Positions 32,581 to 40,196 of a stretch of DNA of 58,438 nucleotides are shown one piece after another. Source of the DNA: Rhizobacter sp. (GTDB taxonomy: Bacteria > Pseudomonadota > Gammaproteobacteria > Burkholderiales > Burkholderiaceae_C); NCBI GenBank assembly GCA_025355745.1, contig JANXZA010000040.1:1-58438 (forward strand), in the 5' to 3' direction. The first letter of the stretch is position 1, and each line of letters begins with the position of its first letter. The position numbers and the translations under genes are program-made. The notes under the pieces are model-generated. The model ran no database searches and was not told where the DNA came from. It worked only from the letters and a program-made list of their open reading frames with translations.

Positions 32581-32910
32581 ATGGCCCAGACCTTCACCAA
32601 ACGACTCGGCATTCTTCGCAAGAAGGAAGGCATGTCTCACGACGACTTCGTCAATCACTGGCTGAACAAACACGCGGCGCTGTGTGTGCGCCTGCCCGGG
32701 CTGCGACGCTATTCGGTGAACCTGGTCGACCGCAAACGCTTTCCGAAGTTCGACTACGACGGCTTCTCCGAACTCTGGTTCGACTCGGAAGAGGCGCTGG
32801 TCGCGTCGTTCAACAGCCCCGAGGGGAAGACGCTGCTCGCCGACCTGCCCAACTTCGCCGGCGATATCGACCCGATCATCTCGGTCGAGACGCAAATTCT
32901 CTGGCCCTGA
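32581..32910 (+). CDS. EthD-domain protein
   Basis: A 109-residue ferredoxin-like-fold protein of the EthD/dimeric alpha-beta barrel class: 'LGILRKKEGMSHDDFVNHWL', 'HAALCVRLPGLRRYSVNLVD' and 'GFSELWFDSEEALVASFNSP'. Members act as small isomerases, lactonases or helper proteins in catabolic operons. ATG 32581 has AAGGAATC upstream and the gene is 27 bp after the dehydratase. It was probably recruited as a lactone- or enol-processing partner of the dehydratase or the SDR, but nothing in the sequence proves this. Confidence 0.85.
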   Translation: MAQTFTKRLGILRKKEGMSHDDFVNHWLNKHAALCVRLPGLRRYSVNLVDRKRFPKFDYDGFSELWFDSEEALVASFNSPEGKTLLADLPNFAGDIDPIISVETQILWP

Positions 32911-32948
32911 CATCACGGCCCGACATCGTTCCATTGAAGGATCATGAA

Positions 32949-33701
32949 ATGAAACAACTCGACGGCAAGATCGCCATCGTCACCGGCGCGGCCGGCGGCT
33001 TCGGCGAAGGCATTGCGCGGCTGTTCGTTGCGGAGGGCGCGCGCGTGCTCATCGCCGACCTCGACCTGGCGAAGGCACAGAAGGTGGCGGTTGAACTCGG
33101 CCCGAATGCGAAGGCCCATCATTGCGACGTGTCCAGCAGCGCCGATGTCCATGCCGCAGTACAGGCCTGCATCGACGCCTTCGGCCCGCCCGACATCGTC
33201 GTCAACAACGCGGGCATCACGCACCGCAATCAGCCGATGCTCGATGTTGACGAGGCCACCTTCGACCGCGTCTTCAACGTCAACGTCAAGTCGATCTACT
33301 ACATGGCCCAGGCGGTGGTGCCGCTGATGCGTGAGCGCAAGGGCGGATCGATCATCAACATCGGCTCGACCGCCGGCATCCGGCCGCGCCCGGGGTTGAC
33401 CTGGTACAACGCGTCGAAGGGCGCGGTCAACCTGCTGTCGAAGTCGATGGCCGCCGAACTCGGGCCGGACAACATCCGCGTCAATGCGGTGTGCCCGGTG
33501 ATGGGCGCCACCGGGCTGATCGAGCAGTTTCTCGGCGCGCCCGACACGCCGGAGAACCGCGCCAAGGTCGTCGCCGGCATTCCACTCGGCCGCATGTCGA
33601 CACCCGAGGACGTGGCCGGCGCGGTGCTCTACCTGGCCAGCGACGCGGGCCGTTTCATCACCGGGGTCGAGTTGCCGGTCGACGGCGGCCGCACGATCTG
33701 A
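32949..33701 (+). CDS. Short-chain dehydrogenase/reductase
   Basis: A 250-residue classical SDR: cofactor loop 'IVTGAAGGFGEGIARLF', 'ADLDLAKA' (acidic residue after strand 2, suggesting NAD preference), 'NNAGITHRN', catalytic Ser in 'NIGSTAGI' and the YxxxK pair in 'WYNASKGAV'. It ends with the usual 'ITGVELPVDGGRTI'. The ATG at 32949 follows a short ATG-AAA-TGA decoy at 32944 and has AAGGA upstream. It is 38 bp after the EthD gene in the same operon. It would oxidise or reduce a hydroxyl group of the sugar-acid intermediate. Confidence 0.9.
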   Translation: MKQLDGKIAIVTGAAGGFGEGIARLFVAEGARVLIADLDLAKAQKVAVELGPNAKAHHCDVSSSADVHAAVQACIDAFGPPDIVVNNAGITHRNQPMLDVDEATFDRVFNVNVKSIYYMAQAVVPLMRERKGGSIINIGSTAGIRPRPGLTWYNASKGAVNLLSKSMAAELGPDNIRVNAVCPVMGATGLIEQFLGAPDTPENRAKVVAGIPLGRMSTPEDVAGAVLYLASDAGRFITGVELPVDGGRTI

Positions 33702-33866
33702 CGCTGCCTTCGCGGCGGGCTGGCAAGGCGCTGGCATGGGGCGTTGCCGAGCGCGGCCTGCGAGTCACCGCCGTATCGAGCCCGATGCGCACCAGCGCGC
33801 CACGGCGGCATCGGTCGTCAGTTTCTCTGCCGCAACGGTGCGGCGCTCTTGAAGGAGTTCCACGTC

Positions 33867-35081
33867 ATGACGCAGCCTGCCAGCCCACCCACAGCCACAG
33901 CCACACCCGCGCCCACGCCCACGCCCTTCTCCCTGCACGTTGAAGACGGCGTGCTCGACGACCTGCGCCTGCGCCTGGCGCGCACGCGCTGGCCCGACCA
34001 GGCGCCTGGCGAACCGTGGGCCACCGGCAGCAACGTCGCCTACATGCAGGCGCTTGCCGAACACTGGCGCACCGGGTTCGACTGGCGCGAGCACGAGGCC
34101 GCGCTGAACCGCTTCCAGCAGTTCACCGTGCCGCTGGCCGGCATTGACCTGCACTTCATCCACGAGCCGGGGAAGGCGCAAAAGGACGGGCCGGCGCCGC
34201 TGCCGTTGCTGCTGTCGCACGGCTGGCCAGGCTCGGTGTTCGAGTTCCGCCGCCTGATTCCGATGCTCACCGACCCGGCGCGCTTCGGCGCCGACCCGGC
34301 CGACGCCTTCACGGTCGTCGCGCCGTCGCTGCCGGGCTTCACGCTGTCGTTCAAGCCGGGGCAAGTGCGCTTCGGAGCCGAGGAGATGGCCGATGCCTTC
34401 GCCGCGCTGATGACCGACGTTCTCGGCTACCCGCGCTTCGGCGCACAAGGCGGCGACTGGGGCGCGTTCATCACGTCGCGCCTGGGCTACCGCCACGCCG
34501 AAAAAATGATCGGCATCCATCTCAACCTGCTGGCGGTGCGGCGCGACCCGCAGATGCTGCAAAACCCGACCGCCGAGGAGCGGCGCTTCCAGGATGAACT
34601 GAACCACTTCCTGAAGGAGGAGACCGGCTACCAGGCCATCCAGGGCACGAAGCCGCAGACGCTGGCCTTCGGCCTGAACGATTCGCCCGCCGGCCTGGCG
34701 GCGTGGATCGTCGAAAAATTCCGCAGCTGGACCGACAACGACGGCGACCCTGCAAGCGCCGTCCCGCGCGACGAGATGCTCGCCAACATCACCCTGTACT
34801 GGGCCACCGGGGCCATCGGCTCTTCGTTCTGGCCGTACTACGCGCGCCTGCACCGCGAGTGGCCGGTGCCGGCCGGCAAGACGGTGGATGTGCCGATGGG
34901 CTACGTCGAGTTCCCGCGCGAGATCCTGCACCCGCCGCGTTCGGTTGCCGCGCGGCTGTACAGCGACATCCGGCGCTGGACGACGCAGCCCAAGGGCGGC
35001 CACTTCGCCGCGCTCGAACAGCCCGAGGTGCTGGCCCACGAAATCCGCGAGTTCTTCCGGCCCCTGCGCGCCACGCGTTGA
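33867..35081 (+). CDS. Epoxide hydrolase family alpha/beta hydrolase (EHN domain)
   Basis: A 404-residue protein with the N-terminal epoxide-hydrolase domain ('VEDGVLDDLRLRLARTRWPD') and an alpha/beta hydrolase domain: oxyanion 'LLLSHGWPGSVFEFRRL', nucleophile Asp in 'QGGDWGAFITSRLG' and catalytic His in 'PKGGHFAALEQPEV'. Microsomal-type epoxide hydrolases have this layout; bacterial relatives may also act on lactones or esters. ATG 33867 has GAAGGAG. The first 20 residues are a Thr/Pro/Ala repeat. It follows the SDR after 165 bp and precedes operator copy C, so it may end the first large operon. Confidence 0.88.
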   Translation: MTQPASPPTATATPAPTPTPFSLHVEDGVLDDLRLRLARTRWPDQAPGEPWATGSNVAYMQALAEHWRTGFDWREHEAALNRFQQFTVPLAGIDLHFIHEPGKAQKDGPAPLPLLLSHGWPGSVFEFRRLIPMLTDPARFGADPADAFTVVAPSLPGFTLSFKPGQVRFGAEEMADAFAALMTDVLGYPRFGAQGGDWGAFITSRLGYRHAEKMIGIHLNLLAVRRDPQMLQNPTAEERRFQDELNHFLKEETGYQAIQGTKPQTLAFGLNDSPAGLAAWIVEKFRSWTDNDGDPASAVPRDEMLANITLYWATGAIGSSFWPYYARLHREWPVPAGKTVDVPMGYVEFPREILHPPRSVAARLYSDIRRWTTQPKGGHFAALEQPEVLAHEIREFFRPLRATR

Positions 35082-35117
35082 CGCCTGCGCCGGCGAGTCG
35101 GGTTTTCCCGGTGGCTG

Positions 35118-35161
35118 TGTGAGCTTTCCTCACAGCCCGGCGAGTTCATATCGTTTGATCG
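35118..35161. promoter_or_regulatory. Conserved element copy C (LysR-type operator candidate)
   Basis: TGTGAG (35118-35123) with a matching CTCACA 5 bp on makes a perfect 6-bp inverted repeat. Exactly 27 bp after the start of TGTGAG comes TTCATATCGTTTGAT. It is 187-230 bp upstream of the second TRAP operon (35348), with a RuBisCO-like remnant between. Confidence 0.75.
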
Positions 35162-35198
35162 CCAAGCACGGGATCGATACTCTCGGCCGGACACGCTG

Positions 35199-35285
35199 CA
35201 AAAAGATCACAAGAGCGTCGGCACCGGCTGCATCAAGGACGACGCGCTGATTGCCGACCCGCCTTGCGCGCTTTTCGTGCCGCGC
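35199..35285 (+). pseudogene. Possible fragment of a RuBisCO-like protein gene
   Basis: A short frame reads 'VGTGCIKDDALIADPPCALF'. It resembles the metal-site segment 'AAGIDFIKDDELLVDPAYAP' of the RuBisCO-like protein encoded at 21996, with IKDD-x-L and DP conserved in register. No start, stop or further homology is visible. It lies directly after operator copy C, where an RLP gene would be expected by analogy with copy B. The match covers only ~20 residues, so confidence is moderate. Confidence 0.5.
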
Positions 35286-35347
35286 CGTGCGGCGCCGCTG
35301 CCGGTGCCGCAGCACCCACCCATGCCTTCACACCAAGGAGACTGACC

Positions 35348-36367
35348 GTGTCCCACCTCACCCGCCGCCGAGTTCTGATGGGCAGTGCCGCTTTGGCCGC
35401 CGTGCCCGCACTCGTGCTGCCGCGTTTGGCACGCGCCGCTGAGTTCACCTACAAGTTCGGTACCAACGTACCGGCCACGCACCCGCTGAACGTGCGCGCG
35501 ATGGAGGCTGCCGAGCGCATCCTGAAAGAGACCGGCGGCCAGGTGCAGATCAACGTCTTCCCGAACAACCAGCTCGGCAACGACTCGGACATGCTGTCGC
35601 AACTGCGCGCCGGCGGGCTCGAGTTCTTCACCATCTCGGGCGTCAACGTGTTGTCGCAGCTGGTGCCGATCTCGTCGATGTGGGGCCTGGGCTTCGCCTG
35701 GGCCAACGACGACGCCGTGCACAAGGCGCTGGACGGCGAACTCGGCAGTTTCCTGCGCGGCCAGTTCCCGAAAGTCGGCCTGCTGGCGATGGACACGATC
35801 TGGAGTTCGGGCTTCCGCCAAGTCACCAACAGCGTGCGCCCGATCAACACGCCCGAGGATCTCAAGGGCCTGAAGATGCGCGTGCCGGTGAGCCCGCTGT
35901 GGACGTCGCTGTTCAAGAATCTGGGCGCATCGCCGGCATCGATCAGCTTCGCCGAGACCTATTCGTCGCTGCAGACCAAGGTTGTCGACGGGCAGGAGAA
36001 CCCGCTCGCCATCATCTCGATTGCCAAGCTGTACGAGGTGCAGAAGTACTGCTCGATGACCAACCACATGTGGGACGGCTGGTGGTGCATGACGAACCAG
36101 AAGGTGTGGGACCGCATCCCCGAAAAGGCCCGGCCGATCATTGCCAGGAACCTCAACCAGGCCGCGCTCGAGATGCGCGCCGACGGCGCCAAGCTCAACT
36201 CGTCGCTGCGCGGCGAGCTGAGCACCAAAGGCCTGGTCTTCAACGACCCCAAGCTCGACGCCTTCCGCGCCACACTCGTCAAGTCGGGCTTCTACACCGA
36301 GTGGCGCCAGAAGTACGGCGAGGAAGCCTGGGCCTTGCTCGAGAAATACACCGGCAAGCTGGGCTGA
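35348..36367 (+). CDS. TRAP transporter substrate-binding protein (DctP), second system
   Basis: A 339-residue DctP protein with a twin-arginine leader ('LTRRRVLMGSAALAAVPALV' ... 'ARA|AEFTYKFG'). Classic DctP motifs are 'KFGTNVPATHPLNVRAMEA', 'VFPNNQLGNDSDMLSQLRAG', 'GLKMRVPVSPLWTSLFKNLG' and 'VVDGQENPLAIISIAKLYEV', which contains the binding-site Arg/Asn-type residues. The start is GTG 35348 with AAGGAG 8 bp upstream. It belongs to the acid-sugar DctP subgroup, unlike the TakP-type protein at 29617, so the region has two different uptake specificities. Confidence 0.92.
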   Translation: MSHLTRRRVLMGSAALAAVPALVLPRLARAAEFTYKFGTNVPATHPLNVRAMEAAERILKETGGQVQINVFPNNQLGNDSDMLSQLRAGGLEFFTISGVNVLSQLVPISSMWGLGFAWANDDAVHKALDGELGSFLRGQFPKVGLLAMDTIWSSGFRQVTNSVRPINTPEDLKGLKMRVPVSPLWTSLFKNLGASPASISFAETYSSLQTKVVDGQENPLAIISIAKLYEVQKYCSMTNHMWDGWWCMTNQKVWDRIPEKARPIIARNLNQAALEMRADGAKLNSSLRGELSTKGLVFNDPKLDAFRATLVKSGFYTEWRQKYGEEAWALLEKYTGKLG

Positions 36368-36370
36368 ACG

Positions 36371-38254
36371 ATGCAGGCCACCTCCGTCCCGGTCCGCGTC
36401 CCCGACGACGGCACCCCGCGAGGCGCCGCGGCGGGCTGGGCGCGCCGCATGCAGGCCGCGCTGGCCCGCGTGCTGGGCGTGCCGGTGGCACTGCTGGTGG
36501 CGGCCGAGGTGGGCGTGCTGCTGGCGGGCGTGATCGCACGCTATGTGTTCCACAACCCGCTGATCTGGTCGGATGAGCTGGCCTCGATCCTCTTCCTGTG
36601 GCTGGCCATGCTGGGTTCGGCGGTCGCTTTCGAACGCGGCGACCACATGCGCATGACGGCCGTCGTGAGCAAGCTGCAGCCTGCCACGCGCGCCTTCCTC
36701 GACCTGCTGGCCACCGCCGCAGCGCTGGCCTTCCTGGTGCTGATCCTGCCGCACGCCTGGGAGTACGCGGTCGAAGAAGCGGTGATGCGGACCCCGGCGC
36801 TCGAAATCAGGAACTCGTGGCGGGTCGCGGCGATGGCGGTCGGCTTCGGTGCGATGGCGCTGTTCGCGGTGCTGCGGCTGGTGCAGGTAGGCCGACCGCG
36901 ACAGGTGGCGCTGGCGCTGGCGCTGACCGTCGGCCTGATCGTGTTGATGACGCTGCTGCAGCCGCTGTGGCGGCAATTGGGCAACTTCAATCTGGTGGTG
37001 TTCTTCGTCGTCGTCGTTGCGGCGGCGGTGTTCGCGGGTGTGCCGATCGCGTTCGCGTTTGGCCTTGCCACGCTGGGCTATGTGATGCTGACCACCCACA
37101 CGCCGGTGCTGATCGTCGTTGGCCGCATGGACGAAGGCGTGAGCCACCTGATCCTGCTGTCGGTGCCGCTGTTCGTGTTTCTCGGCCAGCTGATCGAGAT
37201 GACCGGCATGGCGCGCGCCATGGTGGGCTTTTTGGCCAGCCTGCTCGGCCATGTGCGTGGCGGCCTGCACTACGTTTTGCTCGGTGCAATGTACCTGGTC
37301 TCGGGCATCTCCGGGTCGAAGGCCGCCGACATGGCCGCCGTGGCGCCGGTGCTGTTCCCGGAGATGATCAAGCGCGGTGCAAAGGAAGGCGACCTGGTCG
37401 CGCTGCTGGCCGCCACCGGTGCGCAGACCGAGACCATCCCGCCGAGCATCGTGCTGATCACGATCGGCTCGGTCACGGGCGTGTCGATCGCCGCGCTCTT
37501 CACCGGCGGCCTGCTGCCGGGCGCCGTGCTGGCGGTCACGCTGATGGCGGTTGTCTGGGCCCGCTACCGCAACGAAGACCTGAGCGGCGTCACGCGGGCC
37601 AGCGGCCGCCAGGTCGGGCGCGCCTTCCTTGTCGCCGTGCCGGCGCTTGCACTGCCCTTCATCATCCGCGCCGCAGTGGTCGAAGGCGTGGCGACCGCCA
37701 CCGAGGTCTCGACCATCGGCATCGCCTATGGCGTCGCGGCCGGGTTGCTGATCTACCGCCAGTTCGACTGGAAGCGCGTCTATCCGATGCTGGTCGACAC
37801 CGCCAGCCTGTCGGGTTCGATCCTGCTGATCATCGGCGCTGCCACCGCCATGGCCTGGGGCTTGACGCAGTCGGGCTTCTCGCGCGCGCTGAGCGAGGCG
37901 ATGCGCGCGATGCCCGGCGGCGCGGCCAGCTTCATGGCGGTCTCGATCGTCGCCTTCATCGTGCTGGGCAGTGTGCTCGAAGGCATTCCGGCGATCGTTC
38001 TGTTCGGGCCGCTGCTGTTCCCGATCGCCAAGGCGGTCGGCATCCACGAGGTTCACTACGCGATGGTGGTGATCCTGGCCATGGGCATCGGCCTGTTCGC
38101 GCCGCCCTTCGGCGTGGGCTACTACGCGGCCTGCGCGATCGGCCGCGTCAATCCCGACGAGGGCATCCTGCCCATCATGGGCTACCTGGCGGCACTCTTC
38201 GTCGGCCTGCTGGTGGTCGCGATGGTGCCGTGGATTTCGATCGGTTTTCTCTGA
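36371..38254 (+). CDS. TRAP transporter DctQ-DctM fusion permease
   Basis: A 627-residue membrane protein. Residues ~30-185 are a DctQ-type four-helix unit ('YVFHNPLIWSDELASILFLW', 'FERGDHMRMTAVVSKLQPAT'). Residues ~195-627 are the DctM permease ('LLSVPLFVFLGQLIEMTGMA', 'GISGSKAADMAAVAPVLFPE', 'GAQTETIPPSIVLITIGSVT', 'GLFAPPFGVGYYAACAIGRV'). Such fusions are a recognised TRAP variant. It starts 3 bp after the dctP stop and is followed by an SDR gene after 23 bp. Confidence 0.94.
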   Translation: MQATSVPVRVPDDGTPRGAAAGWARRMQAALARVLGVPVALLVAAEVGVLLAGVIARYVFHNPLIWSDELASILFLWLAMLGSAVAFERGDHMRMTAVVSKLQPATRAFLDLLATAAALAFLVLILPHAWEYAVEEAVMRTPALEIRNSWRVAAMAVGFGAMALFAVLRLVQVGRPRQVALALALTVGLIVLMTLLQPLWRQLGNFNLVVFFVVVVAAAVFAGVPIAFAFGLATLGYVMLTTHTPVLIVVGRMDEGVSHLILLSVPLFVFLGQLIEMTGMARAMVGFLASLLGHVRGGLHYVLLGAMYLVSGISGSKAADMAAVAPVLFPEMIKRGAKEGDLVALLAATGAQTETIPPSIVLITIGSVTGVSIAALFTGGLLPGAVLAVTLMAVVWARYRNEDLSGVTRASGRQVGRAFLVAVPALALPFIIRAAVVEGVATATEVSTIGIAYGVAAGLLIYRQFDWKRVYPMLVDTASLSGSILLIIGAATAMAWGLTQSGFSRALSEAMRAMPGGAASFMAVSIVAFIVLGSVLEGIPAIVLFGPLLFPIAKAVGIHEVHYAMVVILAMGIGLFAPPFGVGYYAACAIGRVNPDEGILPIMGYLAALFVGLLVVAMVPWISIGFL

Positions 38255-38277
38255 ACCCTTCTGCTGAAAGAATTCTC

Positions 38278-39063
38278 ATGTCAACGCACGCCGATTCCGA
38301 ACCTCCTGGACGCCGAGTGGCGTTGGTCACCGGCGGCGCGATGGGCATTGGCGCCGAGGTCTGCCGGCGCCTGGCCGCCGCCGGCCACCAGGTGCTCGTC
38401 GCCGACCTCGACACCGATGCCGCGCAGGCGACCGCGCAAGATCTGTGTGCAGGCGACGGCCATGCGGCCGCGTTGGCGATCGATGTTGGCAGCGCCGAAT
38501 CGATCACCCGGGCCTTCGAACGGGTCGAGCGCGAGTACGGGCGCTGCGACATGCTGGTCAACTGCGCCGGCATCGCGAAGGTCTTCCCCTTCCTCGACTT
38601 CCCGCTCGACAACTTCGTCGCCACGATGAACGTCAACGTCACCGGCACGCTGTTGTGCGCCCAGGCCGCGGCGCGGCTGATGCTGCGCCGGCGCTGGGGC
38701 CGCATCGTCAACATCGCCTCGGTGGCCGGCATGCGCGCAGTGGGCAGCGGGCGCACCGCCTACGGCACATCGAAGGGCGCGGTGATCGCGCTGACGCGGC
38801 AGATGGCGGTGGAACTCGCCGAGCATGGCATCACGGCGAATGCGGTGGCGCCCGGCCCGGTCGACACGCCGATGACGCAGGTGCTGCACACCGAACGCTT
38901 TCGCCACGAGTATTCGAAGGCCATTCCGATGAACCGCTACGGCACGACCCGCGAGATCGCTGCGGCGGTGATGTACCTGCTGTCTGACGATGCCGCCTAC
39001 ACCTCGGGCGTGGTGCTGCCGGTGGACGGCGGCTTTCTCGCGTCGGGCGCGCGCGGCATTTGA
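38278..39063 (+). CDS. Short-chain dehydrogenase/reductase
   Basis: A 261-residue classical SDR: 'ALVTGGAMGIGAEVCRRL', 'VADLDTDAAQ', 'NCAGIAKVF', active-site 'NIASVAGM' and 'AYGTSKGAV' with Tyr and Lys. The C-terminus 'TSGVVLPVDGGFLASGARGI' is typical. It is co-transcribed with the DctP-DctQM system and so probably oxidises the transported acid or polyol. The stop codon is the first TGA of an 11-bp tandem repeat. Confidence 0.9.
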   Translation: MSTHADSEPPGRRVALVTGGAMGIGAEVCRRLAAAGHQVLVADLDTDAAQATAQDLCAGDGHAAALAIDVGSAESITRAFERVEREYGRCDMLVNCAGIAKVFPFLDFPLDNFVATMNVNVTGTLLCAQAAARLMLRRRWGRIVNIASVAGMRAVGSGRTAYGTSKGAVIALTRQMAVELAEHGITANAVAPGPVDTPMTQVLHTERFRHEYSKAIPMNRYGTTREIAAAVMYLLSDDAAYTSGVVLPVDGGFLASGARGI

Positions 39064-39102
39064 CCGCTGTTTGACCGCTGTTTGACCGCTGTTTGACCGC
39101 TG
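39061..39102. repeat. 11-bp tandem repeat starting at a stop codon
   Basis: TGACCGCTGTT is repeated 3.8 times without mismatch. The first TGA is the stop of the SDR gene. The array fills most of the gap to the next gene. Confidence 0.92.
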
Positions 39103-39133
39103 CACACTTTCATACTTCACGCGGACCAGCACC

Positions 39134-39904
39134 ATGCAACTGAAAGACCAGGTCGCGATCATCACCGGCGCCGCATCGCCGCGCGGCATCGGCTGGGCGA
39201 CGGCCCGGCGTTTTGCCGAAGAAGGCGCACGCGTCGTCATCCTCGACCTCGATGCGCAGGCCGCCGAGCAGGCCGCCCGCGCCATCGGCGACCCGCTACA
39301 AGACCGGCACCTGCAGCACCTCGGCCTGGCCTGCGATGTGCGCGACGAGGCCGCGTGCCGCAGCGCTGTGCAGCGTGTGCTGGAGCTGTTCGGCCGCATC
39401 GACATCCTGGTCAACAACGCCGGCGTCAGCCAGTCGCAGCGGCTGCTGGACAGCACGCAGGCCGACTACGACCTGGTGATGGACAGCAGCGTGCGCGGTG
39501 CGTTCAACATGTCGCGCGCCGTCGTGCCGCACATGCGCTCGCGCCGGCGCGGCGCGATCGTCTGCATGGGTTCGGTGGCGGCGCAGCGCGGCGGCGGCAT
39601 CCTCGGCGGCCCGCACTATTCGGCGGCCAAGGGCGCCCTCCAGACGCTGGCCAAAGCGATGGCGCGCGAACTGGCCCCCGACGGCATCCGCGCCAACGCC
39701 GTCGCGCCGGGCATGGTCGACACCGACCTGCTGATCGGCAAGATCGATGATGCCGGCAAACGCCGCGTCGCCGAAGGTGTGCCGCTCGGCCGGCTGGCGC
39801 TGCCGGCCGACATCGCCAACGCCTGCCTGTTCCTGGCCTCGGAACAGTCGGCCTACATCACCGGTGTGGTGCTCGACGTGAGCGGGGGACTGCACATCCA
39901 CTGA
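39134..39904 (+). CDS. Short-chain dehydrogenase/reductase
   Basis: A 256-residue SDR with 'IITGAASPRGIGWATARRF' (a loop lengthened by 'SPR'), 'LDLDAQAAEQAARAIGD', 'NNAGVSQSQ', catalytic 'MGSVAAQ' and 'YSAAKGALQ'. It ends 'ITGVVLDVSGGLHIH'. It is the last gene of the second TRAP operon. Like its neighbour it could act on a hydroxy-acid or sugar intermediate. I see no features that discriminate the substrate. Confidence 0.9.
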   Translation: MQLKDQVAIITGAASPRGIGWATARRFAEEGARVVILDLDAQAAEQAARAIGDPLQDRHLQHLGLACDVRDEAACRSAVQRVLELFGRIDILVNNAGVSQSQRLLDSTQADYDLVMDSSVRGAFNMSRAVVPHMRSRRRGAIVCMGSVAAQRGGGILGGPHYSAAKGALQTLAKAMARELAPDGIRANAVAPGMVDTDLLIGKIDDAGKRRVAEGVPLGRLALPADIANACLFLASEQSAYITGVVLDVSGGLHIH

Positions 39905-39944
39905 CCCTGCGGGCCGCGAGCACCCACCCAAAGACCCCATTCCA

Positions 39945-40196
39945 CAAGCTCCGGCAACGGGGTCGGCTTCCTGTTCCAGAACTCGGGGATCGGCTACAGG
40001 CTGCCGAACGTGCGCGTCAACCCGCGCCATCTCGACAAGGCTTTCTTCCGCAGCCCGCACCGACCGCTCCGACCAGCCCTCCTTCGCCGTCGGCGATCCG
40101 ACGCCGTGTGCCATCGCGGCGGCCATCGGCAATGCGGTGTTCGATGCCACGGAGGCGCAGCTGCGCGAGGTTCCCTGCACGCCCGATCGGGTCACT
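39945..40196 (+). pseudogene. Remnants of a molybdopterin-binding oxidoreductase subunit gene
   Basis: From 40068 one frame reads 'SDQPSFAVGDPTPCAIAAAI', then 'GNAVFDATEAQLREVPCTPD' and 'RV'. This is the characteristic C-terminus of xanthine/aldehyde/nicotinate dehydrogenase large subunits (GVGEP...AIANA[IV]FDATG...LR-x-[VL]P[FC]TP-[ED]RV). A preceding stretch in another frame ('GIGYRLPNVRVN' then 'FFRSPHRPL') may be an older, frameshifted part of the same gene. The remnant loses its stop exactly where the chr operon's last gene ends (40197). Confidence 0.55.

Noticed and set aside
30721-33866. IlvD/EDD protein as a valine-biosynthesis dehydratase with the rest of an ilv operon
   Set aside because: No ilv genes are nearby, and the neighbours are TRAP, EthD and SDR genes of a catabolic type.
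35207-38056. A ~950-codon open frame on the minus strand opposite the second TRAP genes
   Set aside because: The composition is His/Arg/Asp-repetitive and has no domain pattern; the opposite strand codes for clear DctP and DctQM proteins.
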